A DNA stretch of 40,554 nt from Flavobacteriales bacterium UBA1959 (GCA_002336085.1 DDEH01000091.1:59583-100136), one strand, 5' to 3'; positions 1 to 8,049 are shown, counted from the stretch's first letter. Notes: generated by a model from the letters alone, not told the origin. Translations and numbers: made by a program.

Positions 1-1325
1 GCTGCCATGGCAACACCATAGAAACCTGCGAATTCGTATGCGCCAAATATGGCAGCAGCGAATAGCAGAATAGGACCAAACGTAGAGATCATGCCAGTGG
101 CGAGACCAGCGATGATATTGGTCGCAGCACCAGTGGCTGATTTTTGCACGATATCGAGGATGGGCTTCTTGCCCAAACCGGTATAATATTCAGTCATGTA
201 GGAGATAGCAGCACCAACAACGAGTCCGATAAGAACAGCGTAGAAAACATTGATTGAATCAAACGTACGTAGACCTTCTCCAAAAAAGTCCATACTCAAT
301 TCGTTGGGCAACATCCAGTCAATCAAGAAATAACACGCCACAGCCGTCATGAGGATACTGCTCCAGTTTCCTATGTTCAAAGCGCGCTGCACTTCGGGTT
401 CTTTTGCGTCGTCATTGACACGGATGAAAAATGTTCCAAGAACGGAGAATATGATACCCAATGCTGAGATGATCAATGGAAGAAGGATGGTTGAAATGCC
501 CCCAAAGTCATCCGTTATATTGCCGCCCATGTCGTTGATGACATAGTTGCCCAATACCATTGCCGCAAGCACCGTCGCTACATAAGAACCAAATAGATCC
601 GCACCCATACCGGCTACGTCACCAACGTTGTCGCCAACGTTGTCTGCAATGGTCGCAGGGTTTCGCGGGTCATCCTCAGGAATGCCAGCTTCTACCTTGC
701 CAACAAGATCGGCTCCGACATCTGCAGCTTTCGTATATATACCACCTCCGACTCGAGCGAAGAGTGCAATAGACTCAGCGCCCAAAGAGAAACCAGCGAG
801 GGATTCCAAGACGATGGTCATGGATTCAACGCCGTCCCATGCGCCTCCGCTTTTTATTTGAAAAAGGATGATAAACAACATACTTAATCCAAATACAGCA
901 AGTCCAGCGACACCCAGACCCATAACGGTTCCGCCTGTGAAGCTCACCTTCAGTGCGTGGGCAATTCCAGTGCGAGCAGCTTGGGTGGTTCTAACGTTTG
1001 CTTGGGTAGCGATTCGCATGCCGATGTTGCCAGCAAGCGCTGAAAAGACGGCTCCGATGACGAATGCAGCGACGATGTAAATCTCGGTGGTCTCCACAAT
1101 GGTAGAAACAAAACCAAGCAATGCGCCTGCTACTACTACGAAAATAGCAAGAATGCGGTATTCTGCATTCAAAAATGCTAGCGCCCCTTCGTGGATGTGC
1201 TGAGCAATCTCGGCCATTTTCGAATCACCGGCGTCTTGTTTGCGCACCCATGCTCCTTGAACGGCCATGATGAGCAATCCCAGGATGGCGATTGCAGGTA
1301 CTGAATAAAGCAGTATTGTATCCAT
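1..1325 (-). CDS. hppA: Membrane-bound proton/sodium-translocating pyrophosphatase, partial (C-terminus outside window)
   Basis: Read by translating the minus strand from the ATG at 1325; the frame is open to base 1, giving about 441 residues of a family normally 650-800 long. The enzyme hydrolyses pyrophosphate and pumps H+ or Na+ across the inner membrane. The protein alternates hydrophobic helices with the conserved substrate loop around residues 192-230: GGGIYTKAADVGADLVGK, then PRNPATIADNVGDNVGDVAGMGADLFGSY-like sequence, whose Asp and Lys residues bind Mg-PPi in this family. A later TNIIAGLATGM segment also matches. The residue that separates K+-dependent from K+-independent forms lies beyond the window edge, so the subclass and the pumped ion cannot be decided. 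It lies 66 bp downstream of pdhB on the same strand, with its own promoter-like box and a leader hairpin. Confidence 0.95.
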   Translation of the reverse strand, partial: MDTILLYSVPAIAILGLLIMAVQGAWVRKQDAGDSKMAEIAQHIHEGALAFLNAEYRILAIFVVVAGALLGFVSTIVETTEIYIVAAFVIGAVFSALAGNIGMRIATQANVRTTQAARTGIAHALKVSFTGGTVMGLGVAGLAVFGLSMLFIILFQIKSGGAWDGVESMTIVLESLAGFSLGAESIALFARVGGGIYTKAADVGADLVGKVEAGIPEDDPRNPATIADNVGDNVGDVAGMGADLFGSYVATVLAAMVLGNYVINDMGGNITDDFGGISTILLPLIISALGIIFSVLGTFFIRVNDDAKEPEVQRALNIGNWSSILMTAVACYFLIDWMLPNELSMDFFGEGLRTFDSINVFYAVLIGLVVGAAISYMTEYYTGLGKKPILDIVQKSATGAATNIIAGLATGMISTFGPILLFAAAIFGAYEFAGFYGVAMA

Positions 1326-1339
1326 TTTGTGTATGTAGT

Positions 1340-1357
1340 GCATCTTTTCTCAGATGC
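1340..1357 (-). other. Hairpin in the hppA leader
   Basis: A perfect 6-bp stem (GCATCT/AGATGC on the minus strand) with a 6-nt GAGAAA loop lies between the promoter-like box at 1366-1373 and the hppA ATG. No U-tract follows, so it does not look like a terminator for pdhB. The role is unknown. Confidence 0.4.
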
Positions 1358-1365
1358 GGTTGATT

Positions 1366-1373
1366 CAAATTTA
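1366..1373 (-). promoter_or_regulatory. Candidate -7 box for hppA (TAAATTTG)
   Basis: The minus strand reads TAAATTTG, an exact match to the Bacteroidota TAnnTTTG element, 40 nt upstream of the hppA ATG. No clear TTTG -33 element sits 17-23 nt upstream, so it is only moderately supported. Confidence 0.4.
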
Positions 1374-1391
1374 ATTCCTCAGGAGGCCTTT

Positions 1392-2372
1392 CTAAGCCAC
1401 GTAAGCTACGTTCTTTACGGCCTCCATAATGTCTTTCACTTGCGGAAGGGCTTCCTCAATCAAGGGAGGCGAGAAGGCAAATGGTGTATCTGTCTGGCAA
1501 AGACGTACAATGGGCGCATCAAGGTAGTCAAACGCATTTCGCTGAACGCGATACGCCACTTCGCTGCTGATACTTGCGACAGGAAAGCTTTCTTCCACAA
1601 TCACCAATCGGTTGGTTTTCTTGATGCTCTGGATAATGGTATCCAAGTCCAACGGGCGAATAGTCACCAAGTCAATGATTTCGACTCCTATTCCCTCTTT
1701 TTCGAGTTGGTCAGCCGCTTCATGCACCGTCTTTAAAATCTTGCCAAATGACACGATGGTAACTGCATCCCCTTTGCGCCGAATATTTGCTTTGCCTATT
1801 GGCACCAAAAACTCGCCATCAGGAATCATGCCTTTGTCGCCGTACATCTTCTCGCTTTCCATGATCAACACAGGATCATTGTCGCGGATTGCTGATTTCA
1901 AGAGACCTTTTGCCTCGTAGGGGGTGAAAGGTGTGACCACTTTTAGGCCTGGAATCGATGCGTACATGGATTCGAAAGACTGGCTATGGGTGGCTCCCAA
2001 TTGCCCAGCAGTTCCGTTGGGTCCGCGAAACACGATGGGTACGTTGTATTGTCCACCGCTCATCTGGAGCATTTTTGCGGCGTGATTGATGATTTGGTCA
2101 GCGGCCAATATTGCAAAATTCCAGGTCATGAATTCCACAATGGGACGCAGACCATTCATAGCTGCACCCACCGCAATTCCTGCAAAACCGAGCTCAGCAA
2201 TAGGGGTGTCAATGACGCGTTCTTCACCAAACTCTTCAAGCATGCCTTTGGAGGCTTTGTACGCTCCGTTATAATCAGCGACTTCTTCACCGAGTAAAAA
2301 AACGCTTGAATCCCGGCGCATCTCTTCGCTCATGGCTTCACAAACGGCTTCTCTATACTGCACTTCACGCAT
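1392..2372 (-). CDS. pdhB: Pyruvate dehydrogenase E1 component, beta subunit
   Basis: A 326-residue transketolase-fold protein. With the alpha subunit (not in this window) it forms the thiamine-diphosphate E1 enzyme that decarboxylates pyruvate and acetylates E2 lipoyl groups. It starts MREVQYREAVCEAMSEEM and contains GEEVADYNGAYKASKGML, the PIAELGFAGIAVGAAMNG segment, GGQYNVPIVFRGPNG and GATHSQSFE, followed by the C-terminal domain with the VTIVSFG and LVIVEES strands. These match PDH beta better than branched-chain dehydrogenase beta. The frame stays open 120 codons further upstream, but family alignment and an AAAGGA ribosome-binding site 7 nt before this ATG fix the start at 2372. The gene has its own well-formed promoter. 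Confidence 0.95.
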   Translation of the reverse strand: MREVQYREAVCEAMSEEMRRDSSVFLLGEEVADYNGAYKASKGMLEEFGEERVIDTPIAELGFAGIAVGAAMNGLRPIVEFMTWNFAILAADQIINHAAKMLQMSGGQYNVPIVFRGPNGTAGQLGATHSQSFESMYASIPGLKVVTPFTPYEAKGLLKSAIRDNDPVLIMESEKMYGDKGMIPDGEFLVPIGKANIRRKGDAVTIVSFGKILKTVHEAADQLEKEGIGVEIIDLVTIRPLDLDTIIQSIKKTNRLVIVEESFPVASISSEVAYRVQRNAFDYLDAPIVRLCQTDTPFAFSPPLIEEALPQVKDIMEAVKNVAYVA

Positions 2373-2397
2373 GATGTTGTCCTTTCGAATTGGTCGG

Positions 2398-2428
2398 CAA
2401 AGATAAACCAACAAATAAAGCAACAAAA
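2398..2428 (-). promoter_or_regulatory. Promoter of pdhB, Bacteroidota type
   Basis: On the minus strand TTTTG (2424-2428) is followed 18 nt later by TATCTTTG (2398-2405), an exact match to the TTTG / TAnnTTTG pair used by the primary sigma factor in this phylum. The -7 box ends 25 nt before the pdhB ATG. A perfect 12-bp palindrome, TTGAATATTCAA, abuts the -33 element at 2429-2440. Confidence 0.65.
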
Positions 2429-2482
2429 TTGAATATTCAACCGATTTTTTTTTACTCGATTCTTTGCATTGAATGTTGAATG
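2429..2482. promoter_or_regulatory. TTGAAT-type palindrome and tandem repeats in the pdhB/etfB divergent region
   Basis: The perfect palindrome TTGAATATTCAA lies at 2429-2440, and a tandem pair TTGAATG TTGAATG at 2469-2482. All sites share the half-site TTGAAT and lie between the divergent pdhB and etfB genes. A regulator binding here could act on both, but no regulator is identified. Confidence 0.35.
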
Positions 2483-2558
2483 AGTAAGAGTGGTTTTGGT
2501 TTGCCCTTAGATCGAAGTTTAAGCGGTACGAAGAGTGTTCATTTGGTCGTGCAATTCC

Positions 2559-2566
2559 TACATTTG
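2559..2566 (+). promoter_or_regulatory. Candidate -7 box for etfB (TACATTTG), leaderless spacing
   Basis: TACATTTG is an exact TAnnTTTG match ending only 4 nt before the etfB ATG at 2571. If used, transcription would begin at or next to the A of ATG. No TTG lies at the right distance upstream. Confidence 0.45.
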
Positions 2567-2570
2567 TCCC

Positions 2571-3308
2571 ATGAAAATACTTGTTTGTATTAGCCAAGCA
2601 CCCGACACGACGAGCCGCATCGCTTTCACTGATGGCGATAAGGCGTTTGACGCAAGTGGCGTGCAGTACATCGTAAACCCGTACGACGAGTGGTATGCCC
2701 TCGTTCGTGCCATCGAATTGAAGGAAAAACACGGCGGCAGTGTCACAACACTTACAGTGGGAGAAGCAGTTTGTGACCCCATTATTCGGAAGGCATTAGC
2801 CATTGGCGCTGATGACGCGATACGGATCAATGTGGAACCTACAGATCCTATGCAAGTTGCTCAATTGATTGCGAACGAGGCGCAAGGGCAATCGTATGAT
2901 TTGATTCTTTGCGGAAAAGAAACCATTGATCACAACGGCTCAGTGGTTCCGGCCATGATTGCCGAAATGATGGATTTGCCGTTTGTCGCCTTGGCGACAA
3001 CCTTGGAGATCGATGATGGTTTGGCCAAATTGACACGAGAGTCCGCAGGTGGAGAAGAAAACGTAGAGGTTTCTTTGCCTTTGGTCGCTAGTGCTGCAAA
3101 AGGCATGGCAGAGCAACGGATTCCGAATATGCGTGGCATCATGTCTGCCCGATCGAAACCATTGAATGTAGTCGAGGCATCCAGTGAAACGTCCACTGAC
3201 GTGGATAAATTCACGTTGCCTCCCGAGAAAGGAGCGTGTAAAATGATCGATGCCGATCGACCAGAAGAACTTATTCGCCTGCTCCGTGAAGAGGCCAAAG
3301 CCATTTAA
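2571..3308 (+). CDS. etfB: Electron transfer flavoprotein, beta subunit
   Basis: A 245-residue ETF beta protein: with EtfA it forms a soluble FAD/AMP heterodimer that carries electrons from acyl-CoA and related dehydrogenases to the quinone pool. It begins MKILVCISQAPDTT and shows the AMP-binding Rossmann-like fold with YIVNPYDEWYALVRAIELKE, the DLILCGKETIDHNGSVVPAMIAEM stretch, and the ETF beta signature toward the C-terminus (LPLVASAAKGMAEQRIPNMRGIM). The length is typical. The start at 2571 is chosen over an in-frame codon at 2535 because the family begins MKILV and a promoter-like box sits just before it. etfA follows after 3 nt. Confidence 0.95.
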   Translation: MKILVCISQAPDTTSRIAFTDGDKAFDASGVQYIVNPYDEWYALVRAIELKEKHGGSVTTLTVGEAVCDPIIRKALAIGADDAIRINVEPTDPMQVAQLIANEAQGQSYDLILCGKETIDHNGSVVPAMIAEMMDLPFVALATTLEIDDGLAKLTRESAGGEENVEVSLPLVASAAKGMAEQRIPNMRGIMSARSKPLNVVEASSETSTDVDKFTLPPEKGACKMIDADRPEELIRLLREEAKAI

Positions 3309-3311
3309 GCC

Positions 3312-4256
3312 ATGTCAGTATTAGCAATTGTTTCTATCAAAAATGGGATGCCCACGAAGGGCGGTCTTGAGGCAGCTAGTTATGCAGCTAGCCACGCTGA
3401 AGCACAAGGAATCTCTGCCATTGCCCTTGTGGCGGGCGACATCAACGGTGACGGTGGCTTAGGTGCCACAGGAGTCAGTCACGTACTTCAGTTCTCTGAG
3501 GCCATTACTGACAGCAGTCAGTGGGCAAAACTGGCAGCAGCTGCCGCTCAGGAGCACAGCGCAATCGCAATCGTTGCTTCTCACGACCACTTTGGACGAG
3601 CGATAGCGCCCCGCGTTGCCGTTCGTTTGCAGGCAGGCTTGGTTGCGGGAGTGACAGAACTTCCGACCCATGGCTCGGTTCGCAAAAATGTATTTTCTGG
3701 GAAAGCGATGGCAGATGTTTCCGTGAGTACGGCCGTTTCGGTGTACACGGTTACACCGAACGCATTCGGAATTAAAAATGACTCAAACGAAGCGGAAGTT
3801 CAAGCTTTCGCCTCAGAAATAGGCACGGCAAGGGAAAGCGTTACAGGCTTTGATACGGCAAGTGCCGATGGTCAAGTTCCATTGCCTGAAGCAGAGTTGG
3901 TGGTCAGCGCTGGCCGAGGTTTGAAAGGTCCGGAAAACTGGGGGATTGTAGAAGATTTGGCAAAGGCATTGGGAGCGACTACAGCATGCTCTCGACCGGT
4001 TTCTGATATTGGCTGGCGTCCTCACCATGAGCATGTTGGACAAACAGGAATCACTATTCGTCCAAATTTGTACGTGGCCGCAGGCATTTCAGGAGCAATC
4101 CAGCACTTGGCCGGTGTGAATCAATCAAAGACTATTGTCGTAATTAACACCGATCCTGAAGCGCCCTTTTTTAAAGCTGCAGACTACGGAATCGTTGGAG
4201 ATGCTTTTGAAGTGCTCCCTAAACTCACGGCAGCTGCAAAGGAATTAATGGGCTGA
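3312..4256 (+). CDS. etfA: Electron transfer flavoprotein, alpha subunit
   Basis: A 314-residue partner of EtfB that holds the FAD. The N-terminal domain is variable. The C-terminal FAD domain is well conserved: VVSAGRGLKGPENW near residue 200, then SRPVSDIGW, HVGQTG, LYVAAGISGAIQHLAG, IVVINTDPEAPFFKAADYGIVGD. The start codon lies 3 nt after the etfB stop, so the two are almost certainly co-transcribed. The ETF dehydrogenase (ETF:quinone oxidoreductase) is not in this window. Confidence 0.95.
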   Translation: MSVLAIVSIKNGMPTKGGLEAASYAASHAEAQGISAIALVAGDINGDGGLGATGVSHVLQFSEAITDSSQWAKLAAAAAQEHSAIAIVASHDHFGRAIAPRVAVRLQAGLVAGVTELPTHGSVRKNVFSGKAMADVSVSTAVSVYTVTPNAFGIKNDSNEAEVQAFASEIGTARESVTGFDTASADGQVPLPEAELVVSAGRGLKGPENWGIVEDLAKALGATTACSRPVSDIGWRPHHEHVGQTGITIRPNLYVAAGISGAIQHLAGVNQSKTIVVINTDPEAPFFKAADYGIVGDAFEVLPKLTAAAKELMG

Positions 4257-4271
4257 TTGGTTTGGTCAGCT

Positions 4272-4279
4272 TACCTTCG
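4272..4279 (+). promoter_or_regulatory. Candidate -7 box (TACCTTCG) before the bifunctional nuclease gene
   Basis: TACCTTCG lies 19 nt upstream of the ATG at 4299. The same octamer occurs before the repeat-protein gene (8462-8469, minus strand) and the cold-shock gene (17697-17704). The -33 element is not evident. Confidence 0.3.
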
Positions 4280-4298
4280 CATTGAATCATTCGAAAGC

Positions 4299-4886
4299 AT
4301 GACGAAAGTAGAAATGGAAATCTCTGACATCACGTTAAGTGGCTCTTCATCGGGTGCTTATGCAATGGTGTTGGGAGAAATCACTGGAGGTCGGAAATTG
4401 CCAATCGTAATAGGCGGCTCAGAAGCACAAGCGATTGCCATTGAAATTGAGAAGATGAAGGCCTCGCGTCCGCTCACGCACGATTTATTCAAAACGACCA
4501 TGGAGTCTTTCGGAGTTCGGGTCACCGAGGTGATTATTTACAACATGGTTGAAGGCGTGTTTTTCGCAAAGTTAATTTGCCAAGGGGGCAAGAAGGAAGA
4601 GGAGATTGATTGCCGTCCGAGTGATGCCGTAGCCTTGGCGTACCGATTTGGATGCCCGATTTACTGTGAGGAGACAGTTTTGAAAATGGCGGGAATCGGT
4701 GAAAGCGAACTGGAGCAATCCGAAGCTGAAATGGAAGAGCCGAAGCCGAAAGAGTCGAAGCCAAGGAAGCGCGATAAAAGCTTGGCTACCTTGCAGAGCG
4801 AACTAACGAAAGCCATTGCCCGTGAAGATTACGAGCAAGCCTCGAAGATTCGGGATGAAATTGAACAAAGACAAGAAAAAGAATAA
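4299..4886 (+). CDS. Bifunctional nuclease family (DUF151) protein with C-terminal UVR motif
   Basis: A 195-residue protein. Residues about 1-135 are the BFN/DUF151 domain: GAYAMVLGEITGGRKLPIVIG, EAQAIAIEIE, RPLTHDLF, ECRPSDAVALAYR-like DCRPSDAVALAYRFG. Plant and archaeal relatives have DNase and RNase activity. An acidic/basic linker rich in Glu, Pro and Lys follows. Residues about 160-195 form a UvrB/UvrC-type UVR helix-loop-helix (SLATLQSELTKAIAREDYEQASKIRDEIE), a motif that mediates UvrB-UvrC contact. The fusion suggests a link to nucleotide excision repair, which is inference. A TTG start at 4257 is possible, but the ATG at 4299 matches the family N-terminus. purE follows after 3 nt. Confidence 0.85.
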   Translation: MTKVEMEISDITLSGSSSGAYAMVLGEITGGRKLPIVIGGSEAQAIAIEIEKMKASRPLTHDLFKTTMESFGVRVTEVIIYNMVEGVFFAKLICQGGKKEEEIDCRPSDAVALAYRFGCPIYCEETVLKMAGIGESELEQSEAEMEEPKPKESKPRKRDKSLATLQSELTKAIAREDYEQASKIRDEIEQRQEKE

Positions 4887-4889
4887 GTC

Positions 4890-5405
4890 ATGGAATCCGC
4901 CTTACATCCACTTGTCAGTATCATTATGGGCTCTTCAAGCGATCTCCATGTAATGGAGCAAGCAGCTGCCGTTTTATCGGAATTAGAGGTTGCTTATGAG
5001 ATGACAGTAGTCTCTGCTCATCGTACTCCCGAACGCATGTTCGCGCATGCGAAATCTGCTTCAGATCGCGGAATAAAGGTGATTGTGGCTGGGGCAGGTG
5101 GAGCGGCACATTTGCCGGGAATGACGGCTTCATTGACGATTCTGCCAGTGATTGGCGTTCCAATTCATAGCAGCAATTCCATTGACGGTTGGGACTCTGT
5201 TTTGAGTATTCTTCAAATGCCTTCCGGTGTGCCCGTGGCAACTGTAGCATTGGATGGTGGTAAAAACGCCGGAATACTAGCAGCTCAAATTGTCGCCACC
5301 TCAGATGCCGCAATCTCAGAACGGCTCAAGCAATTCAAAGATGCTTTGAAAGCAAAAGTAGTTGACACTATTGAAACGGTTGAAAATCATCGTGTTAAAG
5401 GATGA
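4890..5405 (+). CDS. purE: N5-carboxyaminoimidazole ribonucleotide mutase (class I PurE)
   Basis: A 171-residue protein that converts N5-CAIR to CAIR in de novo purine synthesis. Visible signatures are VSIIMGSSSDLHVM at the N-terminus, VSAHRTPERM, and the AGAGGAAHLPGMTAS loop holding the catalytic histidine, followed by VPIHSSNSIDGWDSVLSILQMPSGVPVATVAL. The partner purK is not in this window. The stop codon overlaps the next start (ATGA at 5402-5405), so translation is probably coupled. Confidence 0.95.
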   Translation: MESALHPLVSIIMGSSSDLHVMEQAAAVLSELEVAYEMTVVSAHRTPERMFAHAKSASDRGIKVIVAGAGGAAHLPGMTASLTILPVIGVPIHSSNSIDGWDSVLSILQMPSGVPVATVALDGGKNAGILAAQIVATSDAAISERLKQFKDALKAKVVDTIETVENHRVKG

Positions 5406-6307
5406 GTAGCTTCGTTTCTTTTGATCCGTTAGAGCTGGAAGGACGAGATTTGCACGGCAAACTATTGGGTGGAATTGCGCCAAGACCAATTGCATTTGCA
5501 AGCACAGTAGATGCCAATGGCCAGCCCAATTTGGCCCCTTTTAGTTATTTCAATGTTTTTTCGGCCAACCCACCGATTTTAATATTCAGCCCGGCACGTC
5601 GAATGCGGGGAAATACGACCAAGCATACACTGGACAATGTGAAGGTGGTCCCTGAGGTAGTGATCAATTTGGTCGATTACTCAATGGTTCATGCTTGCTC
5701 CTTGGCAAGTGGTGACTTTCCGGAAGGTGTCAGTGAATTTGAAAAGGCAGGATTGACCTCGTTGCCCTCTCAAGTTGTTCAGCCTTTTCGTGTCGCGGAG
5801 AGTCCGGTGCAGTTGGAATGTGATGTTTTGCGGGTGGAATCGTTAGGGGATCAAGGCGGAGCGGGTCAGTTGGTTATTTGCCAAGTGCGAAGAATGCACT
5901 TTCGTGACGATGTTCTCAATGCTACAGGTCAGCCTGATCCGAATCAACTCGATCTGGTCGGGCGTTGTGGAGGAAATGCCTACGTTCGCGCATCGGGTAG
6001 CGCTTTGTTTGAAGTGCCGAAGCCCCTGATGGCGCCAGGTATTGGGGTGGATGCGTTGCCAATCGAAGTCCGAAACAGCACAACTTTGACGGGCAATGAA
6101 TTGGCACAGATGGGCGCCCTTTTGAAAATGCCCGATGAGACAGATGTAAATGATTTCAAGCTGCTTGAATTAGCGGAGTTGTTCATGGAGCACGAAGACG
6201 ACGGTGCTGCTCTCGAAAATGCGATTCATCAGCACGCTAAAAAATGCATAGCTGCTGGGGAGGTCTTTGATGCGCTCAAGGCTGTTCTGACTTTCAATCC
6301 CGGCTGA
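5402..6307 (+). CDS. Flavin reductase-like / FMN-binding split-barrel protein
   Basis: A 301-residue protein. The N-terminal 200 residues match the flavin-reductase-like domain of the flavoredoxin type: GGIAPRPIAFASTVDANGQPNLAPFSYFNVFSANPPILIFSP is diagnostic (FMN-binding loop). The last 80 residues are a Bacteroidota-typical extension with acidic helices (FKLLELAELFMEHEDDG). The substrate is unknown; relatives bind FMN and reduce flavins or act in aromatic metabolism. It overlaps purE by 4 nt. Confidence 0.8.
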   Translation: MSSFVSFDPLELEGRDLHGKLLGGIAPRPIAFASTVDANGQPNLAPFSYFNVFSANPPILIFSPARRMRGNTTKHTLDNVKVVPEVVINLVDYSMVHACSLASGDFPEGVSEFEKAGLTSLPSQVVQPFRVAESPVQLECDVLRVESLGDQGGAGQLVICQVRRMHFRDDVLNATGQPDPNQLDLVGRCGGNAYVRASGSALFEVPKPLMAPGIGVDALPIEVRNSTTLTGNELAQMGALLKMPDETDVNDFKLLELAELFMEHEDDGAALENAIHQHAKKCIAAGEVFDALKAVLTFNPG

Positions 6308-6363
6308 TCGGGAAACTTCCTGACAAGTTCTCAACCGATGCCTATTCTTCGGGCGGTTGAAGG

Positions 6364-6371
6364 TATTTTTA
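6364..6371 (+). promoter_or_regulatory. Candidate -7 box (TATTTTTA) before the DUF3127 gene
   Basis: TATTTTTA differs from TAnnTTTG only in the last base and ends 4 nt (CACC) before the ATG at 6376. The same 4-nt spacing is seen at other unit starts in this window. No TTG -33 is evident. Confidence 0.35.
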
Positions 6372-6375
6372 CACC

Positions 6376-6750
6376 ATGAGTTTCGAAATGAAAGGAAAGA
6401 TCAAAAAGATCTTTGACCAGCAAGACTTCCCAAGTGGATTTTATAAGCGTGATTTTGTCATCACGACGGAAGATCAGTACCCCCAAGATGTGAAGTTCAC
6501 TGCCGTGAAAGAACGGACTGAGCAAGTCGCTCAACTGGGCGAAGGCGATGATGTCGTGGTGAAATTTGATATTCGTGGCCGCGAGTACAATGGCAACTTC
6601 TATGTGGATTTGAATGCGTGGCGTGTGGAATCAGGAGCAGGCTCCGGCCCGGCTGCTGCCTCACCAGAAGCGGTGTCTGCAGCTCCGCTGCCTGATGTGC
6701 CGCCCATGCCTGCTGCTGCTGCGGACGACGAGGACGATTTACCGTTCTAA
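6376..6750 (+). CDS. DUF3127 family protein with SSB-like acidic C-terminal tip
   Basis: A 124-residue protein. Residues 1-85 are the DUF3127 domain, which reads as a short beta-rich fold (KGKIKKIFDQQDF, FYKRDFVITTED, FDIRGREYNGNFYVDLNAW) suggestive of an OB-fold. Residues 86-114 are an Ala/Pro-rich, presumably disordered linker, and the protein ends in DDEDDLPF. Single-stranded DNA-binding proteins have the same plan: an OB-fold, a flexible linker and a DDDIPF-like tip that recruits repair enzymes. That DUF3127 acts like SSB is inference; the family has no assigned function that I know of. It has its own promoter-like box. Confidence 0.85.
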   Translation: MSFEMKGKIKKIFDQQDFPSGFYKRDFVITTEDQYPQDVKFTAVKERTEQVAQLGEGDDVVVKFDIRGREYNGNFYVDLNAWRVESGAGSGPAAASPEAVSAAPLPDVPPMPAAAADDEDDLPF

Positions 6751-6774
6751 TCCCCCATTCAATTGGCGAATGGC

Positions 6775-8049
6775 ATGACGGCTAGAGAGATGCATGCCTC
6801 GCCCAACTGGGGCAAGGAGGAATTGCACACGGCAGAATTCGAGAATGGATTCAGGGTGATTTACAAGCAAGTGCCGCGTCCTGTGTCCCATTGTGGTTTG
6901 GTAGTCAATGCGGGTTCACGCGATGAAAAGCAACATTCGGGTGAAGCGGGTGTGGCTCATTTCATTGAACATACACTTTTTAAAGGAACCCAAAAGCGCA
7001 AGGCTTTTCATATTTTGAATCGCCTCGATTGTGTAGGGGGAGAGTTCAATGCCTACACGTCAAAGGAGGACACTTGGATTTACGCTTCATTTTCGGAGCA
7101 ACACCTCGAACGCACCATTGAACTGATCAGCGATATCACGTTCAATGCAACATTTCCAGAAAAGGAGATAATCAAAGAGCGCGACGTAATTCTTGATGAG
7201 TTAAATGCCTATTTGGACAGCCCCGCAGATTCCATTTTCGACGAATTTGAGGAGCGATTGTTTGCCGGCCATCCGCTTTCAGGCAATATTCTGGGGAACA
7301 AATCTTCGGTGTCGGCAATGGGACGCGATACGATTGCTGGATTTGTAGACAGGCATTACCATCCGGAACAGATGGTATTTAGTGTTGTTGGCGCAACGCC
7401 TTGGAAAAAAGTGCTTCGTTTGTGTGAAAAGTATTTTGGAGGGATGCCTTCCAGTTCGGCCGCATTGAATCGAAGACCTTTTGAAGCATTGGCGCCTTTT
7501 GACGTGCGACTCGCAAAAGACATTCACCAGGTTCACCATGTAATGGGATGCACCACAAAGGGCAGCGGTCATCCGGATCGATTGGGATTGGCGTTGCTCG
7601 CCAATCACTTGGGCGGGCCTACTATGAATAATCGATTGAGCCTCAATGTGCGCGAAAAGCATGGAATGGCCTACAATATTGAATGCTCGTACACACCATA
7701 CAGCGATGTTGGATTGTTCAGTGTGTATTTTGGCACGGACACTCGCCTTCATGCCCGTGCCGAGGCCTTGGTTCGCAAAGAATTGAAAAAACTCCGGGAG
7801 AAAAGGTTGGGTGTGCGCCAATTGCATGACATCAAGCAGCAAGTCATTGGTCATGTGGCGCTTTCTCAGGATTCAGGAAGTAGCATGATGACGGGGCTGG
7901 GTAAAAGCTATCTTTTGTACGGACGTGTGGAGAGCTTGGAGTCTGTTTTCGCGGCGATTGATGCCATAACTGCAGAGGATGTTTTGCGGCTTTCGAATGA
8001 GGTGTTGGATGACTCAAAGTGGAGTCATTTGGTTTACAAAAGCCGATAA
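6775..8049 (+). CDS. M16 family zinc metallopeptidase (processing-peptidase-like)
   Basis: A 424-residue single-chain M16 protein of the M16B type. The inverted zinc motif HxxEH is present (H62, E65, H66 in AHFIEHTLFKGT), with a downstream Glu at about 142 in ERDVILDELNAYLDSP completing the metal site. The second, inactive half carries the substrate-binding Arg/Tyr region (REKHGMAYNIECSYTPYSDVGLFSVYFGT). So the active site looks intact. An in-frame TTG at 6763 is less likely than the ATG at 6775. The stop abuts the stop of the convergent repeat-protein gene with no gap. Confidence 0.9.
   Translation: MTAREMHASPNWGKEELHTAEFENGFRVIYKQVPRPVSHCGLVVNAGSRDEKQHSGEAGVAHFIEHTLFKGTQKRKAFHILNRLDCVGGEFNAYTSKEDTWIYASFSEQHLERTIELISDITFNATFPEKEIIKERDVILDELNAYLDSPADSIFDEFEERLFAGHPLSGNILGNKSSVSAMGRDTIAGFVDRHYHPEQMVFSVVGATPWKKVLRLCEKYFGGMPSSSAALNRRPFEALAPFDVRLAKDIHQVHHVMGCTTKGSGHPDRLGLALLANHLGGPTMNNRLSLNVREKHGMAYNIECSYTPYSDVGLFSVYFGTDTRLHARAEALVRKELKKLREKRLGVRQLHDIKQQVIGHVALSQDSGSSMMTGLGKSYLLYGRVESLESVFAAIDAITAEDVLRLSNEVLDDSKWSHLVYKSR

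Noticed and set aside
1340..1357. Terminator for pdhB
   Set aside because: The hairpin has only 6 bp and is followed by no U-run in the pdhB direction.
2373..2732. 120-codon in-frame extension upstream of pdhB
   Set aside because: The added residues have no family similarity, run antisense into etfB, and a ribosome-binding site plus promoter sit just before the ATG at 2372.
7279..7854. 191-codon open frame on the minus strand inside the M16 protease gene
   Set aside because: The protease shows an intact catalytic motif in the other frame; the antisense translation has no recognisable domain and biased Cys/His/Phe content typical of a shadow.
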